Assembly: GCA_027475525.1 (NCBI GenBank)
Contig: JAMWFC010000130.1
Span: 558,001 to 622,000 of the forward strand
DNA: 64,000 nt
Reading direction: 5' to 3'
Source of the DNA: Macrolepiota albuminosa
Lineage: Eukaryota > Basidiomycota > Agaricomycetes > Agaricales > Agaricaceae
The notes under the pieces are model-generated. The model did no database searches. It had not been told where the DNA came from and saw nothing but the letters and a program-made list of their open reading frames with translations. The translations under genes and the position numbers were made by a program. This document shows, in pieces, positions 12,824 through 23,459 of this stretch (positions are counted from its first letter, which is position 1; every line of letters begins with the position of its first letter).

Positions 12824-12980
12824 GGCACTGCAGGTATGGGATTACTCATCGATCCCCTGTTTGAAATTTGCATGGTGTGGCTGTGCAAGAAGCTCGAGAA
12901 GCTGATAGAGTTCTGTCAACGAACTCAGCGACTGACGTCGGATGCTAGGCAATAGATCCTAGCTGGCGGATTCAAAAAAA

Positions 12981-13214
12981 TGTAACGAAGTTACGAAGTT
13001 TAGAGAGCTTAGTGTGCACACACGACACTGAATCAGACCAGACCGGTCTATTGACAATGTAGTATACACAAAAGTAAGCTGCTTTGTAAGCAGCTGGTAA
13101 AACTATTTATAATAATGTAAACTAATATTATATTATAATAAATATAATATAATATAAACTACTCTACAGTAAGTAAAGCTATGTGGCCAACGCCACATAG
13201 CGGACTACGCTACA
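12981..13214 (-). repeat. 5' LTR of Gypsy-1
   Basis: 234 bp, the same as 2486-2719. On the minus strand the internal region after it begins with a T run and then GAATCCGCCAGC, not the usual TGG of a tRNA 3'-end primer site. TSD copy TCTTC follows at 13215-13219. Confidence 0.93.
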
Positions 13215-13219
13215 TCTTC

Positions 13220-16200
13220 CCAATGTCATGCGTCAGCTGACTGCTGTGCTTCCTTCCAGGTTTGAGGCTTGTCCATGAGGTCTAGCGTAACGGGGCTGTC
13301 CAACGCTTCTGCTGAGGCCAACAGATGTTCAATCTCCTTGGGCAAGGCTAAGTTGGCAAGATCAGGTATGTTTGCATCAATATCCGGTACATTGTTGTCC
13401 ACATTTCGGGGCTCTTCAGCTTGTTCATCTGCACCTCACGTCCGATCCAGTTCTAGCCTCTTCTCAGCTTGTCATGCCTTCACACAGTTGCCAGCCTCTC
13501 TTGAGTCCTGCACTGCATGTTCTAAACGGGTGGTAGGGAGATTGTCTCCCATGGCCTTCACTGTGGGTGTCGGTACTCGGCTGGATCGGCATGGCCCCTG
13601 GTTTACGATCGGCGGTACTTCATCATGTGGGCATTTGTGATCATTGTCTGCTGTGTTTGGCGCTGGGTGACTTGTTATGTCATCATCGTTGTTCGTAAGC
13701 AGGGGAGTAGGTGTAGATATTGCCGTGATCTGTTCAATTGAAGTGAGTTTGTCGATTCTATCCTTCTCTGCTGTTGTCTTAACGCAGTTGGTTGAGGCGT
13801 GTTCCTTGTGCCATTCCAGAAAATGCACATGGTACAACTCGTGAATTTGTTTGGTCTTCGGATCGTAGCATCGATAGGACTTTGAGTTCTGTCCATATCC
13901 AACCAGTATGCATTCTATCCCGCATGCATTAAGCTTCGGGTTGTGGTGATCGAGAGTGAGAACAAATGCACAGCAACCTATCTCTCTTATATACATGTAG
14001 TTAGGAACACGTTTATACCATAGTTCAAATGGAATTCTGCCTTGAAGGGATTTAGTCGCTGTTTTGGCATGTAGGTGTGCAGCAGTGAGGTAAAATTCGT
14101 CCCATAATGATTCTGGACATTTTGCTGCTAACCTCATAGTCCTTGCCTTCCCCAACAGAGTTCTGTGCATTCTTTCGACACGGCCCATGTGCTGTGAGGT
14201 GTAGGGAGCTCCGTATTTGTGTCAGGTGCCCGAGGAGGCGAGCCATTTCTCCATTTGGTGATTTTTGAGCTCACCGTCATATCCTGTTCTATATGTTCCT
14301 ACCTTCTTGCCCGTTTCAAGCTCTCTTGCTTTCTGCCAGCTTTGCAATGCTGGGAACGTGTCGCTCTTGAATCTAAGTGGGATCGACCAGGGCATGTTGG
14401 TGTAGTCATTGACTATATCCATGATGTATGTATTTCCGGTATGCAACTGCACATGCATAGGTCCAGCTAAGTCTATCCACACAATTTCCAGCACCTCGGT
14501 AGCCCTACGCCCTTCCTCCTGCACTTTAGGTACTGGTGACCTTGTCTGTTTGCCAAGAATGCAGAGGTCACATTTCGGTTGTGCATTGAGGGAAATAGGC
14601 GGCGTACCTGGAAGCAGACCTGTGCGGGCCATTTTGGCGACGACCTGGTAGTTGGCATGGCCAAGTTGCCAGTGCCAGGTGTCAATGCTGAATGGATGTT
14701 GCGCCGTGAAAGCATGCTCGGCCAGCGTGTTCTGTAGGTCAAGTGTGTAGAGGCAACATCCTGGAATAAGTGGTCCTGAGGCAAGAAGCATTCCGCTAGT
14801 GTCGTCCAAGATGGTAACTCCTGTGCTACTGAAAGTGATTGATGTGTGCATGCCTGTAACAAGTGCGGATATGAAGATAAGTCATATAGTGGATGTCGGT
14901 ATGTAGAGTGCATTTTCCAGTATTATTTCAGCTTTGTTTTGAATATGCAAGCAGATAGTCCCGATACCTAACGCCTCAATGGAGGTGCCGCCGATTCCTT
15001 TGACTGAACATGGCAGCATTGCTTGCAGCGTGATGAAGTCGGACCTACAAGGCAGTATGTGGACCGTTGCACCGGAGTCGAGATAGAAATGTTTCTTGTT
15101 GAGGGATGATAAGATAGTGTGTTCTTGCTGGTTTAAGAGTGCGATTGCTGTAGTGGCAAGAATGGTCTCATGGCCGTTTGCAAGGTTGTCGTTCCAGTTG
15201 ATGGAGGTTCTGAGGTCGTGGCCAGCATCACTGATGTCATCCTCAATCGCCATAAAGCCTTGATATTCGAAGAAGTCGGTGGTATTTGTTGGGGCAGTGG
15301 ACACGATACCAGCAAACTCAGTTGACTTAGTGGTCTCAGGCTTTTTGGCTTTGAGCTGTATCTTCTGAAGGTGCGAGATGTCGACTATGTATGCCTGTCC
15401 ATCGAGTCCTTTCACAGCAATACCGTTCTTTGTGGCTCCTCCTGTCTTCGCGCTTGTGCTTGCTTTTCCTCCTCCTCGCACAGCCTTATGCGTGGTTTTA
15501 GACTCTTCGATTGTCTTGCCAGCCATGCCTCCTCCAGGCCTGATACACCACTGCTTGGTATGGCCGTGACAGGAAAATCCCAGTGCGAGGCAGATCTCAC
15601 AGCATGACCATCTGGGGCCATGGTTATGTGTGCCGGGAACATTCTTCGTTGTGATGAGGGCCGTATCAGATGTGGTGGGTCTGGTGAGGGTGGCCAGGCT
15701 GTCAATAGTTTGGAAAAGTTTGCGGACATGGGCTGAGGTGTAGGGGTCTTTTGCCATAGAATCAGCCAGTCCTTGTGACACCTGAGTTTGGACAGATTTG
15801 AAAGCTTTATCGTTGATCAAGTTCAGGAGTGCAATACACTTGAGGAGGTCCTTGTCGATGGTCCCGATTGCAAAAGTGTGATCGATGAGTTCGCAGATTT
15901 TCCTGGCTGTGTTCTTGATAGGGTCGGAGACAGGTGCATATGTGGAGAGGGCTTCGCATATGAGTGCAACTTGCTTAACGGGTCCCTCGCTCTGTGCCCA
16001 TGCTTTTAGGGCATCGTAGCACTCCTTAGCGGTGCCATCAGTAGTGAGGCCCTCCTGCTTGGCGTCGGATATGGCTGCACAAATTACTCCAATGATCAGA
16101 TAGTTGTTTGACAGCCAGTTGGAGTGTGCGACGGGCTCAGTGGCGGGGTCTGGCTCAGTGACCAGTTGTTCAGGTTGAGACCTAGAAGTGAAGATGTACT

Positions 16201-16381
16201 GGTCTAAGCCGGTTTGTTGCAAGAAAATTTCTAGTTTGTTCGACCATTTGGTGAATTCACCCGTGGTGCGGTCGAAAGCAGGTTCAGATGCAGACCAGTG
16301 GGTGTTAAGCTTGATTGCGTGAATGTGGGGGTAGGCGGCGTCACTGGCTAGTGCAGATGCGGCGGGGGAGAGTGATCCCAT
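13220..16381 (-). pseudogene. Copia gag-protease-integrase half
   Basis: Starts at ATG 16379-16381 (MGSLSPAASALASDAAYPH). The gag part runs to about 15500. The protease motif YLDSGATVHILPC is near 15080. The GAG-pre-integrase region (WHWQLGHANYQVVAKM ... CDLCILGKQ) and integrase core (IDLAGPM ... YGAPYTSQHMGRVERMHRT) follow. All these blocks stay in one frame, broken only by TGA codons at 14882-14884, 14222-14224, 13472-13474, 13436-13438 and 13226-13228. Several sit where relatives have Arg, consistent with CGA to TGA. The frame then runs into Gypsy-1 and resumes at 2485. Confidence 0.88.
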
Positions 16382-16532
16382 GGTGTAGTAGTCCGAGAAT
16401 AAGGACGGTTAAGAACAAAGGTGCCTGGATAGAGACAAAAGGAGACGTGTAGATGAGGTACAATCAGCCGGAACTAAGTGTCCGTGAGTGTGATACAGGG
16501 TCAAGTATAAATCGCTTAATCAGAGTGCGGAG

Positions 16533-16550
16533 CAGCAAGGTCCCATAACC
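16533..16550 (-). promoter_or_regulatory. Copia primer binding site, initiator-Met tRNA type
   Basis: Directly after the 5' LTR the minus strand reads GGTTATGGGACCTTGCTG. Its complement contains CCCATAACC, the anticodon stem-loop of initiator methionine tRNA (anticodon CAU). Copia-type elements prime on the cut 5' half of this tRNA, so the site fits in both position and sequence. Confidence 0.65.
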
Positions 16551-16948
16551 TGTTAGAACCTATGTCACACTAGTATCTGATACAAAAATGTAACCTCAGT
16601 TCAATGTGCATAATTGACTATATTCATGTCGTACCTGATACAAGAATGTAACTATTGGTACGTCATGAGTAAGATATAGAAGTGGCAGGAATGGAACTCA
16701 CCCTCAGTTCAATGTGCGTAATTGACTGAGGGTGTGGAATGGGGGAGTGTCTTATTTAAGTAGATACAGGACAAAGGGAGCTTTGTCCCTAGCATGACGG
16801 TGGCCAGACAGCGGCCAGACAGCGAGTGTGATGGGGACAAAGAAAGCTTTGTCCCTAGTGCATGGTTGAGTGGTGTGTGATGTTGGAGAGTGTGATTTGA
16901 TCGAGGGTCGAGGATGTGTCGTCATTTGTGGGCGTGTGGGCGCTAACA
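16551..16948 (-). repeat. 5' LTR of the Copia element
   Basis: 398 bp, TG...CA ends, with the same palindromes as 485-885. Followed by TSD copy GAGCA at 16949-16953. Confidence 0.92.
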
Positions 16949-16953
16949 GAGCA

Positions 16954-18165
16954 GGGAACAGTAGAGTCCAGGGTTTCATTCATCAGCCAGCTTACATGCA
17001 ACGGTTTTGCATCCGTACCAACACCATCACCTCACAGGTGAGCGCAGAGTCATTCGTACGTAACAACTCAGTATTCTGACACTCCTCGCAGAGCAGTGAT
17101 AGCCTCCGTTGCCCGGTTTTGAATCTCATTCACATCACTGCTCCACGAAGTAGGTTTACATTCAGTTGTCAGCTGATGAGTTTATATCTTGTCATGCACC
17201 GCAGTTTATAACGAATACGCCATCAGAATTGTAATCTGAATAGAAAATTCGTTCACACTAAGCTTACGGTTAGTATACATGACTATGAGCTTATGTATAC
17301 GCTTTCGGTGCTAGAGTTCTATTTCCTAGTCCTTTTCTTGCGCACCCTCCCACCTCTCCCTTGTTATTCATTTCTTGGACTCCGTTTTGAACAATCTTCT
17401 TTCTTGTCATTTTGCTTCATATATTGTGTCTAGCCATAGCTACGTCGCCACTTCGAGAAATCGAAAAAAGGGGTCGCTTCGGCGGCCGATTTCCCGCTAA
17501 ACAATTGTTTTTACATCAACAAGAATAGTGTGACGAACTGCAGAGGTCAGATGGGACGCCATCAGAATGGTAAAAAGTGATCGATTGATCAATTACAATG
17601 TTCCATCTCATGCGTTTTGCAGAACCACCTTCTGTGTCATCTATCTTCTGGAGCAAGGAGTAAGGACTCGAGCGGAGGGCTTTCGAGGCACTTAGAAGGA
17701 ACTATAAGATCATGAGACAAGCTTAATGCATGGACAGAGTGAAAAAGTGATGATTTGCAGAGGAGCCGTGGTGGAGATACGAAATTTCGTTATTAATAAC
17801 CGGCTTGCTATCCAGTACTTTTTAATTGAGTGACTCTAACGTGGACAACGATTCGACGTCAACGCGTAAAAAAACAGATCGAATCTATACCTCTCATTCC
17901 TCTCTCATCCTCTTCACATAAAGTTCGTTGTTGCGATTCCTTCCCTCAAAATTCAAACTGCATCTTCTCCACATTCACCCAAAACCATCCATCAACGAGA
18001 GATAACAACAGTTTGAAAGACTGTGAACAGAGAGGGAAGGGTGAGGAAGTTGAGGAGCATTGAATGATTGTCAGGTGAGTACAGTCATTGGCCAACATTG
18101 TGGAGAGTCAGACTGGTAAGGGCAGACGATCAGGCTCAGTCAAGTGAGGATATAATGAGCTTTTC
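16954..18165. other. Intergenic stretch, no gene seen
   Basis: Short frames only. I see no domain, tRNA or repeat here. It may hold the 3' UTR of the minus-strand gene ending at 18170. Confidence 0.4.
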
Positions 18166-18169
18166 CGCC

Positions 18170-19431
18170 CTATGTCTGTGGAGGTAGATCGTTCCACCGC
18201 GTAGAACTAACCGCACATCTCGTGTTTGGCCGGCCTACGATCAGAGGGTACCGAGCTGACCCCGAGACAGAGTGCTGATTGCCGAACGTTGGCGCAGGAG
18301 CAAGACTGCGTTCAGTGGTGGGTAGCCTGGAATCAAATTGAGTAATCTCATCATAGGCTGGCGGATCATCCATGAGAATCGCAGAGCGTCGGGGGTCAGA
18401 GGCTGGGGGATCTTCCATGAGGATTGCGGAGCGTCGGGAGTCAAAGGCATCCAATGCTGCATTCCTATTGTGCTTTCTCCGGCGATTCTACATTTGATTT
18501 GGCATAGAATACATGATTTTGCACTTTACTGAAGTAAATAAAACTCACCAAGAGGAAATGAATAATGAATAATAGTGCCACAACGCCAACAAGTCCGCCA
18601 AGTGTACCTACAACGATAGCCACGACGTCGATACCAGATCTAGGGGGTCCAACCTGTGTTACACTTGCAGAAGTAGATGCGATAGAACTAGAAGCTGTGG
18701 TCAACGTCACTGAAGATGCTGAGCTCGAGGTGATGTGAACAGATAGAGTATTATTAATAGATGTAGATCCCTCAAATCCGACGACGATCAGATCAAAATT
18801 AGTCAATAACTTACATCAAGAGAAGGTCAAACTTACAACTGCTGTATGTGTAGTCATGATGGCATCCGCAGTCGTGATTATTGATGTGGCAATGCTCGAG
18901 GTAGTATTATTGGTCTTTGCGATTGAAGTAGAAGATACAGCAGTGCTAGTACTTGCTGGAGGTGTACCGACTGTTACATGAACCGTGGGGGTTGTGGGCG
19001 TTGTGGCGGCTATGGAGGTCGTGGAGGTTGTGGGGGTCGTAGGGGTCGCGATAAGTGCTGATGCTGTGCTAATCGGACCCTTGTGTCTCGACAAAGTATG
19101 GCCATCCTTCTTATCGGCAGGAGAAGTGACTGAGAAGAACAAGTCAGAAGTCGAAATGGGATGATTCACGGGTCAAGCTTGCAAAGTCGAGTAGTAAATA
19201 CAGCACCATGGTAAAATCTTACTCACCAAAAGCGGTGGGCAAGGTGGGAAGAGGAACGTTGTCAGTCAACGTCGCTGTCCAGACGAAGGTAGGGCTGAAC
19301 CGAGCACGGAGTTTTTCTAGGTTCGCAGCCTCTTCTTTGGATGGGAGATGGCGCTGCTCGTGTGGTCGCGCTGCCTCAATAGCACGTCTGAAGAATAGAT
19401 AGGTCATATGTCGGTTGCTGTGTAATGGCAT
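18170..19431 (-). CDS. Ser/Thr-rich single-pass membrane protein
   Basis: Four exons with GT-AG introns in frame: 19431-19227, 19129-18837, 18770-18549, 18487-18170, giving about 345 residues. Exon 2 and early exon 3 encode a Thr/Ser-rich stalk, probably O-glycosylated. Exon 3 holds one membrane segment (VVAIVVGTLGGLVGVVALLF), followed by a basic stop-transfer (NRRRKHNRN) and a cytoplasmic tail with a repeated unit (SRRSAILMEDPPA and PRRSAILMDDPPAYDE). The PPAY may be a WW-domain ligand. I see no clear signal peptide at the N-terminus, so the true start could lie upstream. This layout is common in fungal cell-surface proteins; the function is unknown. Confidence 0.72.
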
Positions 19432-19849
19432 CGTCTTTTTTGAAGGATTAACGAGTTAACGAGTGTGTGGTGGAGACACAGATTGAGGGGGAACAGAGTG
19501 TCCCAGGTAGTTTGTTGGGAGATATCAAATGGGATCAGAGATAACTTGACAATTCATCATACATATATAGTTAGGATGGAAAAGAGGCATATACCCTAAA
19601 GCTAGGTATTAGTTATTGGATGATATCAGTCATTGATGGAATTTGTTTACCTGGCAAAAGAGTTTTTGATTTACCTCCCTATGGACAAAAGCATCTGGAA
19701 AACACTCAAGGACAGTACAATGACGAAAGAGTCAAGAGCTTTTCTTTGGAAGGCCTTACACGACGCATATTGATGCGAAATGTAGTAGTTTACTTTATTT
19801 TTTATTTTATTTCAATTTTTTTGGTAGTATCACTGTGGACACCATAGAC

Positions 19850-20193
19850 AGTTCTCAATGGACAACCTCTAAGGGCTGGGATATTGTGGTGTAACCTGCT
19901 TCCGTAAAGGGATCGGACCGGCATGTTACCAAGGGCCAGGAATGCATTTATGCACAAATCCTGGATTTTTGTCTGAGAGGCAGTGTGGGACTCATGAATA
20001 TCTTTTTATCCATAATACCCACTAAACCTTCCCTTATGCAGCTGAAACCAGGTACCCTGTGGTGGTGATTGGGGTAGGTACCTGGGTGGGGAATGCAGTT
20101 TGAACTCATAACCTCTTGCTGCATTATTTGTCAGCATGAGGCCACTCAAGGGCTTTAGACTTTGAGGATGTTCCTGCTACACCACATGTCCCC
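19850..20193 (-). repeat. Probable tRNA-derived SINE
   Basis: On the minus strand, GTGGTGTAGCAGGA (A-box-like, near 20180) is followed about 70 bases later by GAGTTCAAACTGC (B-box-like, near 20100). This is RNA polymerase III promoter spacing. The body continues to about 19850. No second copy is seen in the window. Confidence 0.4.
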
Positions 20194-20658
20194 TGGTAGC
20201 AGTTTACTTTATGTAAAAGTAGCCCAACTGAATTTGAACTGAACTTTTTTATATATTTCAACTTCTCAATTTCACAGAGTATGCGGGACAAGAGTTACAC
20301 TCACATGTACTTGTAAAAGTGAATGATAATTTTTTTTATTGATGTAACTTTGAATGTAAATGAATTCACACTCAAAATTGGGCACCAAATAGCATCCAAA
20401 CTAATAACCCAAAGTCAATCTAATGCTGCTGGCCTTAAACATCCACTCTCTGGGTACTTTGAGCTGTGGCAAGATGATTGCTTGCTTGGCCTCTCTGAAA
20501 TCCTCCCTTTTTTATATTTTCTTTGCCTGTGCATGGATCAGTGCATATTTGCATGGTAATGGATTTATTTATTGTGTTTTTGTGCTTGGTTACTCAGTGC
20601 AGCATGCCATTGGCATTACTGACACCTGGCATTGCAGCTAATCCTTCCTGCCTCCTCC

Positions 20659-21261
20659 TACAGTGGCTCAAAAAATGTCTCAATGTTTTATAGTTTTTGA
20701 AAGATGGCATTGGCATGTAGCAATGGAAGTACCTAAAATTTTGGATAAAACACGTAAAATACTATAGCATCATAGCTACAGATTGCATTTAGGAATATGT
20801 AATTTGGATCAAGATTGATAGAGTAATGGCCATTTTAAAATATTCACTCATTAGGATACTTTTTTGAGCATCTCTATTTTTGCAGGTTTATCTCTATTTT
20901 ACTCAGAAAGAAAGAGTAAGCTGCACATGGGAATATAAACAAAAGTCATGTCACCATGTTTGGATATACTTGGAAGTAGTTTGAGCTAGGTTGAACCACA
21001 TCTTGGCCTTCAACCACCATCATGAAAGTTACTCTTTCTGCACAGCACTCTGCTGTTGCTTCTCTTCTTGCTGAAGGGTATTCCCTAACACAATGTGAGG
21101 TGACAGGCCAGGAAACAATATGGGAACTGATGAGAAAGCTATATGCTATATGCCTGAAAAAGCAAGATCTTAAGGTGCAACCTACTAAGCTTCAAGCTTG
21201 TTGCAGCATAGTCATAACTAGTGTGTTATTTGTATGTATTAATACAATGCTGTTAATCTGA
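20659..21261 (+). pseudogene. Tc1/mariner transposase remnant
   Basis: An open frame at 21022-21261 resembles the N-terminal helix-turn-helix of Tc1-type transposases (LSAQHSAVASLLAEGYSLTQ, then PTKLQA), after which homology stops. The segment begins at a TA followed by CAGTGGCTCAAAAAATG, which resembles a Tc1/mariner terminus. The catalytic DDE part and the other end are missing. Confidence 0.42.
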
Positions 21262-22193
21262 AGTTTGAAGCCAAAAGACAATTCATTATATGCTGAGTTA
21301 CATTGTAAAGTAAACATGTTCCTGAAGTTCAAAGGCAAAAGACAATTTGAACTTCAGAGTATAATGAGTCTTAAATAAACTTGTAATGGTGAGACATAAG
21401 TGCAGGAAAATAACATGAACACATGTATCAGTAAGCACCACAGTATACAAGATTATATATAAAGCATGTATATGCATATACTACAATATAATGTGTGTTT
21501 TTACTTGTGTGTTTTCTGTAGCCAATGACCACATTTATGCAAGCTTTTTTTTACTGGACAAGTCAGAGCAAGACCTTGAAAGGGCCAATGCAGCCTGTCC
21601 CAGACTCCAACACATGTATAAATGTATATACAAACAGCCACTTCTGGGAAAAGCATGGAGAGTAGATACAAAAATGCAACACTTCTCCTATTCTACACTT
21701 GGGTCATTTTTGATGATTTTCCCTTCAGATAGTGCTGCTTACTTTAGAAAGTGGTTGTTGAGGTGAGACTTTCTTAGAGATAGGTCTCACCTGTGCCCCT
21801 CTCTGTAGCAGCCTCATGTGGTATCTGTAATGCTTAAAGTACTTTTATTGGTCACATAAAAACCTTAGTTTTAATCACCATCAAGCATTGTTTTCATCAA
21901 CAAAGCTCTGCAATGGCAAAACAAAAAAGGCAAGCAGCAGACTATATAGAATAGTTATATCTAAGTCAGCCAAACTGGTATAAAAAATAAAATGCCAATG
22001 AAAAATCCAAAGAGATATAGATCTGGACAAAACACCCACAGAAAAAGACATAAGAAACAGGTGGGCCAATTAACACTATCTCAGAAAGAAAAAAAAAAAC
22101 TTGACTGCCTGGCCTTGGACAAATAAAGACTCAACAAGAGGGCTCTGAACAAAAACTATAGTGTCAGAAACATGGCTGAACATAATCCCAAAC
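21262..22193. other. AT-rich stretch, no gene seen
   Basis: High AT content with short unrelated frames and a partial repeat (two AAGACAATT segments near 21275 and 21335). Probably old transposon debris. Confidence 0.35.
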
Positions 22194-23211
22194 AGCTAGG
22201 CCCTGAGAAGCTTCCAAGAAATCTTGTCCAGAAATTTCCCACATCTTGGCCTCAAATCTGCAATTTTTGGGGCCTCAACTCTGTAATAATAGACAGCATA
22301 TGCAAAACATATATCTTAAAAAGAAAATTCTCATTTTTTTCTTTGTTTTTGTATTTGCACAACATTGGTGCCAATGTTATGCAACTGAGCTATAGCTAGC
22401 ATATTTTGAGCCTAATTACTAGATAGCTTACTACTTAGAATGTAAATCTTCAGGACAGGTCATCAGGCATACTGAAAATTGAGGTGATGATTCTGAGTAT
22501 CAAATCCACAATATTACAGACAAAGTTTGCATGATCCACTGGGTGCAGGGAACAATGTTCTTTAGCAAAACAATGTAAAAACACAATAAAAATAATTCAA
22601 GATTTCAAAATTGTATTTGAATCTTTCTGTCAAAACCAGAGAATGATATTCAACAAATCGCTATTGGATGCTTGCTCTGGTTTTTAGGTTCAATGATGGC
22701 TGTTATAGTCCTCTCCAATGCATTTGAGAGCATCAGACCAAGTACCATTCAAAATTTGGTTACAATACTTTTTCCATAATTTTGACAGAAATATTCAAAT
22801 CAAATTCTAAAATTAATTGGATTATTTTTACAGTGTTTTTAAATTGTTTTGTCAAAGAATGTCATTTCCTGCACCCAGTGATTGGAGAAGGCTATTTATA
22901 TTTGTCATTTCTTGAGCCTAAGAACCAGAGCAAGCCTCCTATGGCAATTTGTTCTCTTATTGTTTCAAGTTCAGTTAAGATATTTTTTCTATAGTTTTGC
23001 CAGAAATATTCAAAGAAAATTCTGAAATCATTTAGATTATTTGTACTGTGTTTTTCACATTATTTTGCAAAAGAATATCATTCCCTGCACTCAGTGGATA
23101 TCAGAGGCCTCAAATCCACAAAGTTGGGACTTTGATCTAGTCAAAATTTCCCCTCAAATCTGCTATTTCATGGACAAGGTTTCTTGGAAGCTTACCGGGG
23201 CCTGGTGAGCT
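22194..23211. repeat. AT-rich fold-back (MITE-like) element
   Basis: The left arm 22194-22230 (AAGCTTCCAAGAAATCTTG) is inverted at 23171-23211. Inner parts are inverted too: GCTTGCTCTGG near 22670 against the region near 22925, and TGCACCCAGTG near 22870 against CACTGGGTGCA near 22537. A direct copy of the 22780-22885 segment lies at 22990-23095. Non-coding. This is the pattern of a non-autonomous fold-back element or nested MITEs. Confidence 0.55.
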
Positions 23212-23407
23212 AGATATGTCTAGCGATCAATAGAACTAAACTGATGTTTCAATAATCTGTTGATCCTATGAGAACCTGCAGGAGAACCTCAATTTTGCAC
23301 TGAATACACCCATCTACCTCCCCAGCTTTCTTCATCAAACCACAAGACTCCACACAAACCATCCATCAACAAGAAACGACAACAGTATTAACAAAAAAAG
23401 CAAGTAC

Positions 23408-23431
23408 TACATACATACATACATACATACA
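23408..23431. repeat. TACA microsatellite
   Basis: Six TACA units just downstream of the minus-strand Hua1-like gene. Confidence 0.85.
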
Positions 23432-23459
23432 GTCCACCCAAAATTACACACACGAATAA

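Larger units (their letters stand above)
9409..12873 (-). pseudogene. Gypsy-1 gag-protease
   Basis: Probable ATG at 12871-12873. After an acidic N-terminal region comes the gag domain (10700-11100; FVLPEFLAREAMGWFRRAVLH), then a CCHC zinc knuckle (CFACGQPGHYATNC, near 10270). The aspartic protease follows with TLWDSGSTTSGI (near 9785) and the ILGTPFMRRNK motif (near 9560). The frame is interrupted exactly at the 77-bp duplications at 10598 and 12670; elsewhere it follows Gypsy-2 well. The protein would form the particle and process the polyprotein. Confidence 0.88.
2486..13214 (-). mobile_element. Gypsy-1: chromodomain Gypsy LTR retrotransposon
   Basis: Two 234-bp LTRs that I read as identical (2486-2719, 12981-13214) flank gag, protease, RT, RNase H, integrase and chromodomain in Gypsy order on the minus strand, followed by a third ORF. 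The target duplication TCTTC is at 2481-2485 and 13215-13219, inside the Copia pol gene. It is a relative of Gypsy-2 at 51052-62545. Four of the 77-bp duplications lie in it (5255, 7950, 10598, 12670), and three of them break ORFs, so its true state is better than it looks. In-frame stops near 5633, 5945, 6752, 7088 and 7157 still mark real decay. No TGG-type primer binding site follows the 5' LTR; it is followed by a run of T. Confidence 0.95.
485..16948 (-). mobile_element. Copia LTR retrotransposon, split by a nested Gypsy
   Basis: Bounded by LTRs of about 400 bp (485-885 and 16551-16948), each starting TGTTAG and ending TAACA. The 5-bp target duplication GAGCA is at 480-484 and 16949-16953. 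The element reads on the minus strand: 5' LTR at the right, gag, protease, integrase, then reverse transcriptase and RNase H, the Copia order. Gypsy-1 sits inside at 2486-13214. Removing it and one TCTTC copy leaves about 5.7 kb, a normal Copia length, and the reading frame across the junction is restored. The element is dead: it has five in-frame TGA codons and a frameshift near 2270. The purine-rich stretch just inside the left LTR (minus-strand GAGGAGGAG at 886-894) is the likely polypurine tract. Confidence 0.93.
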
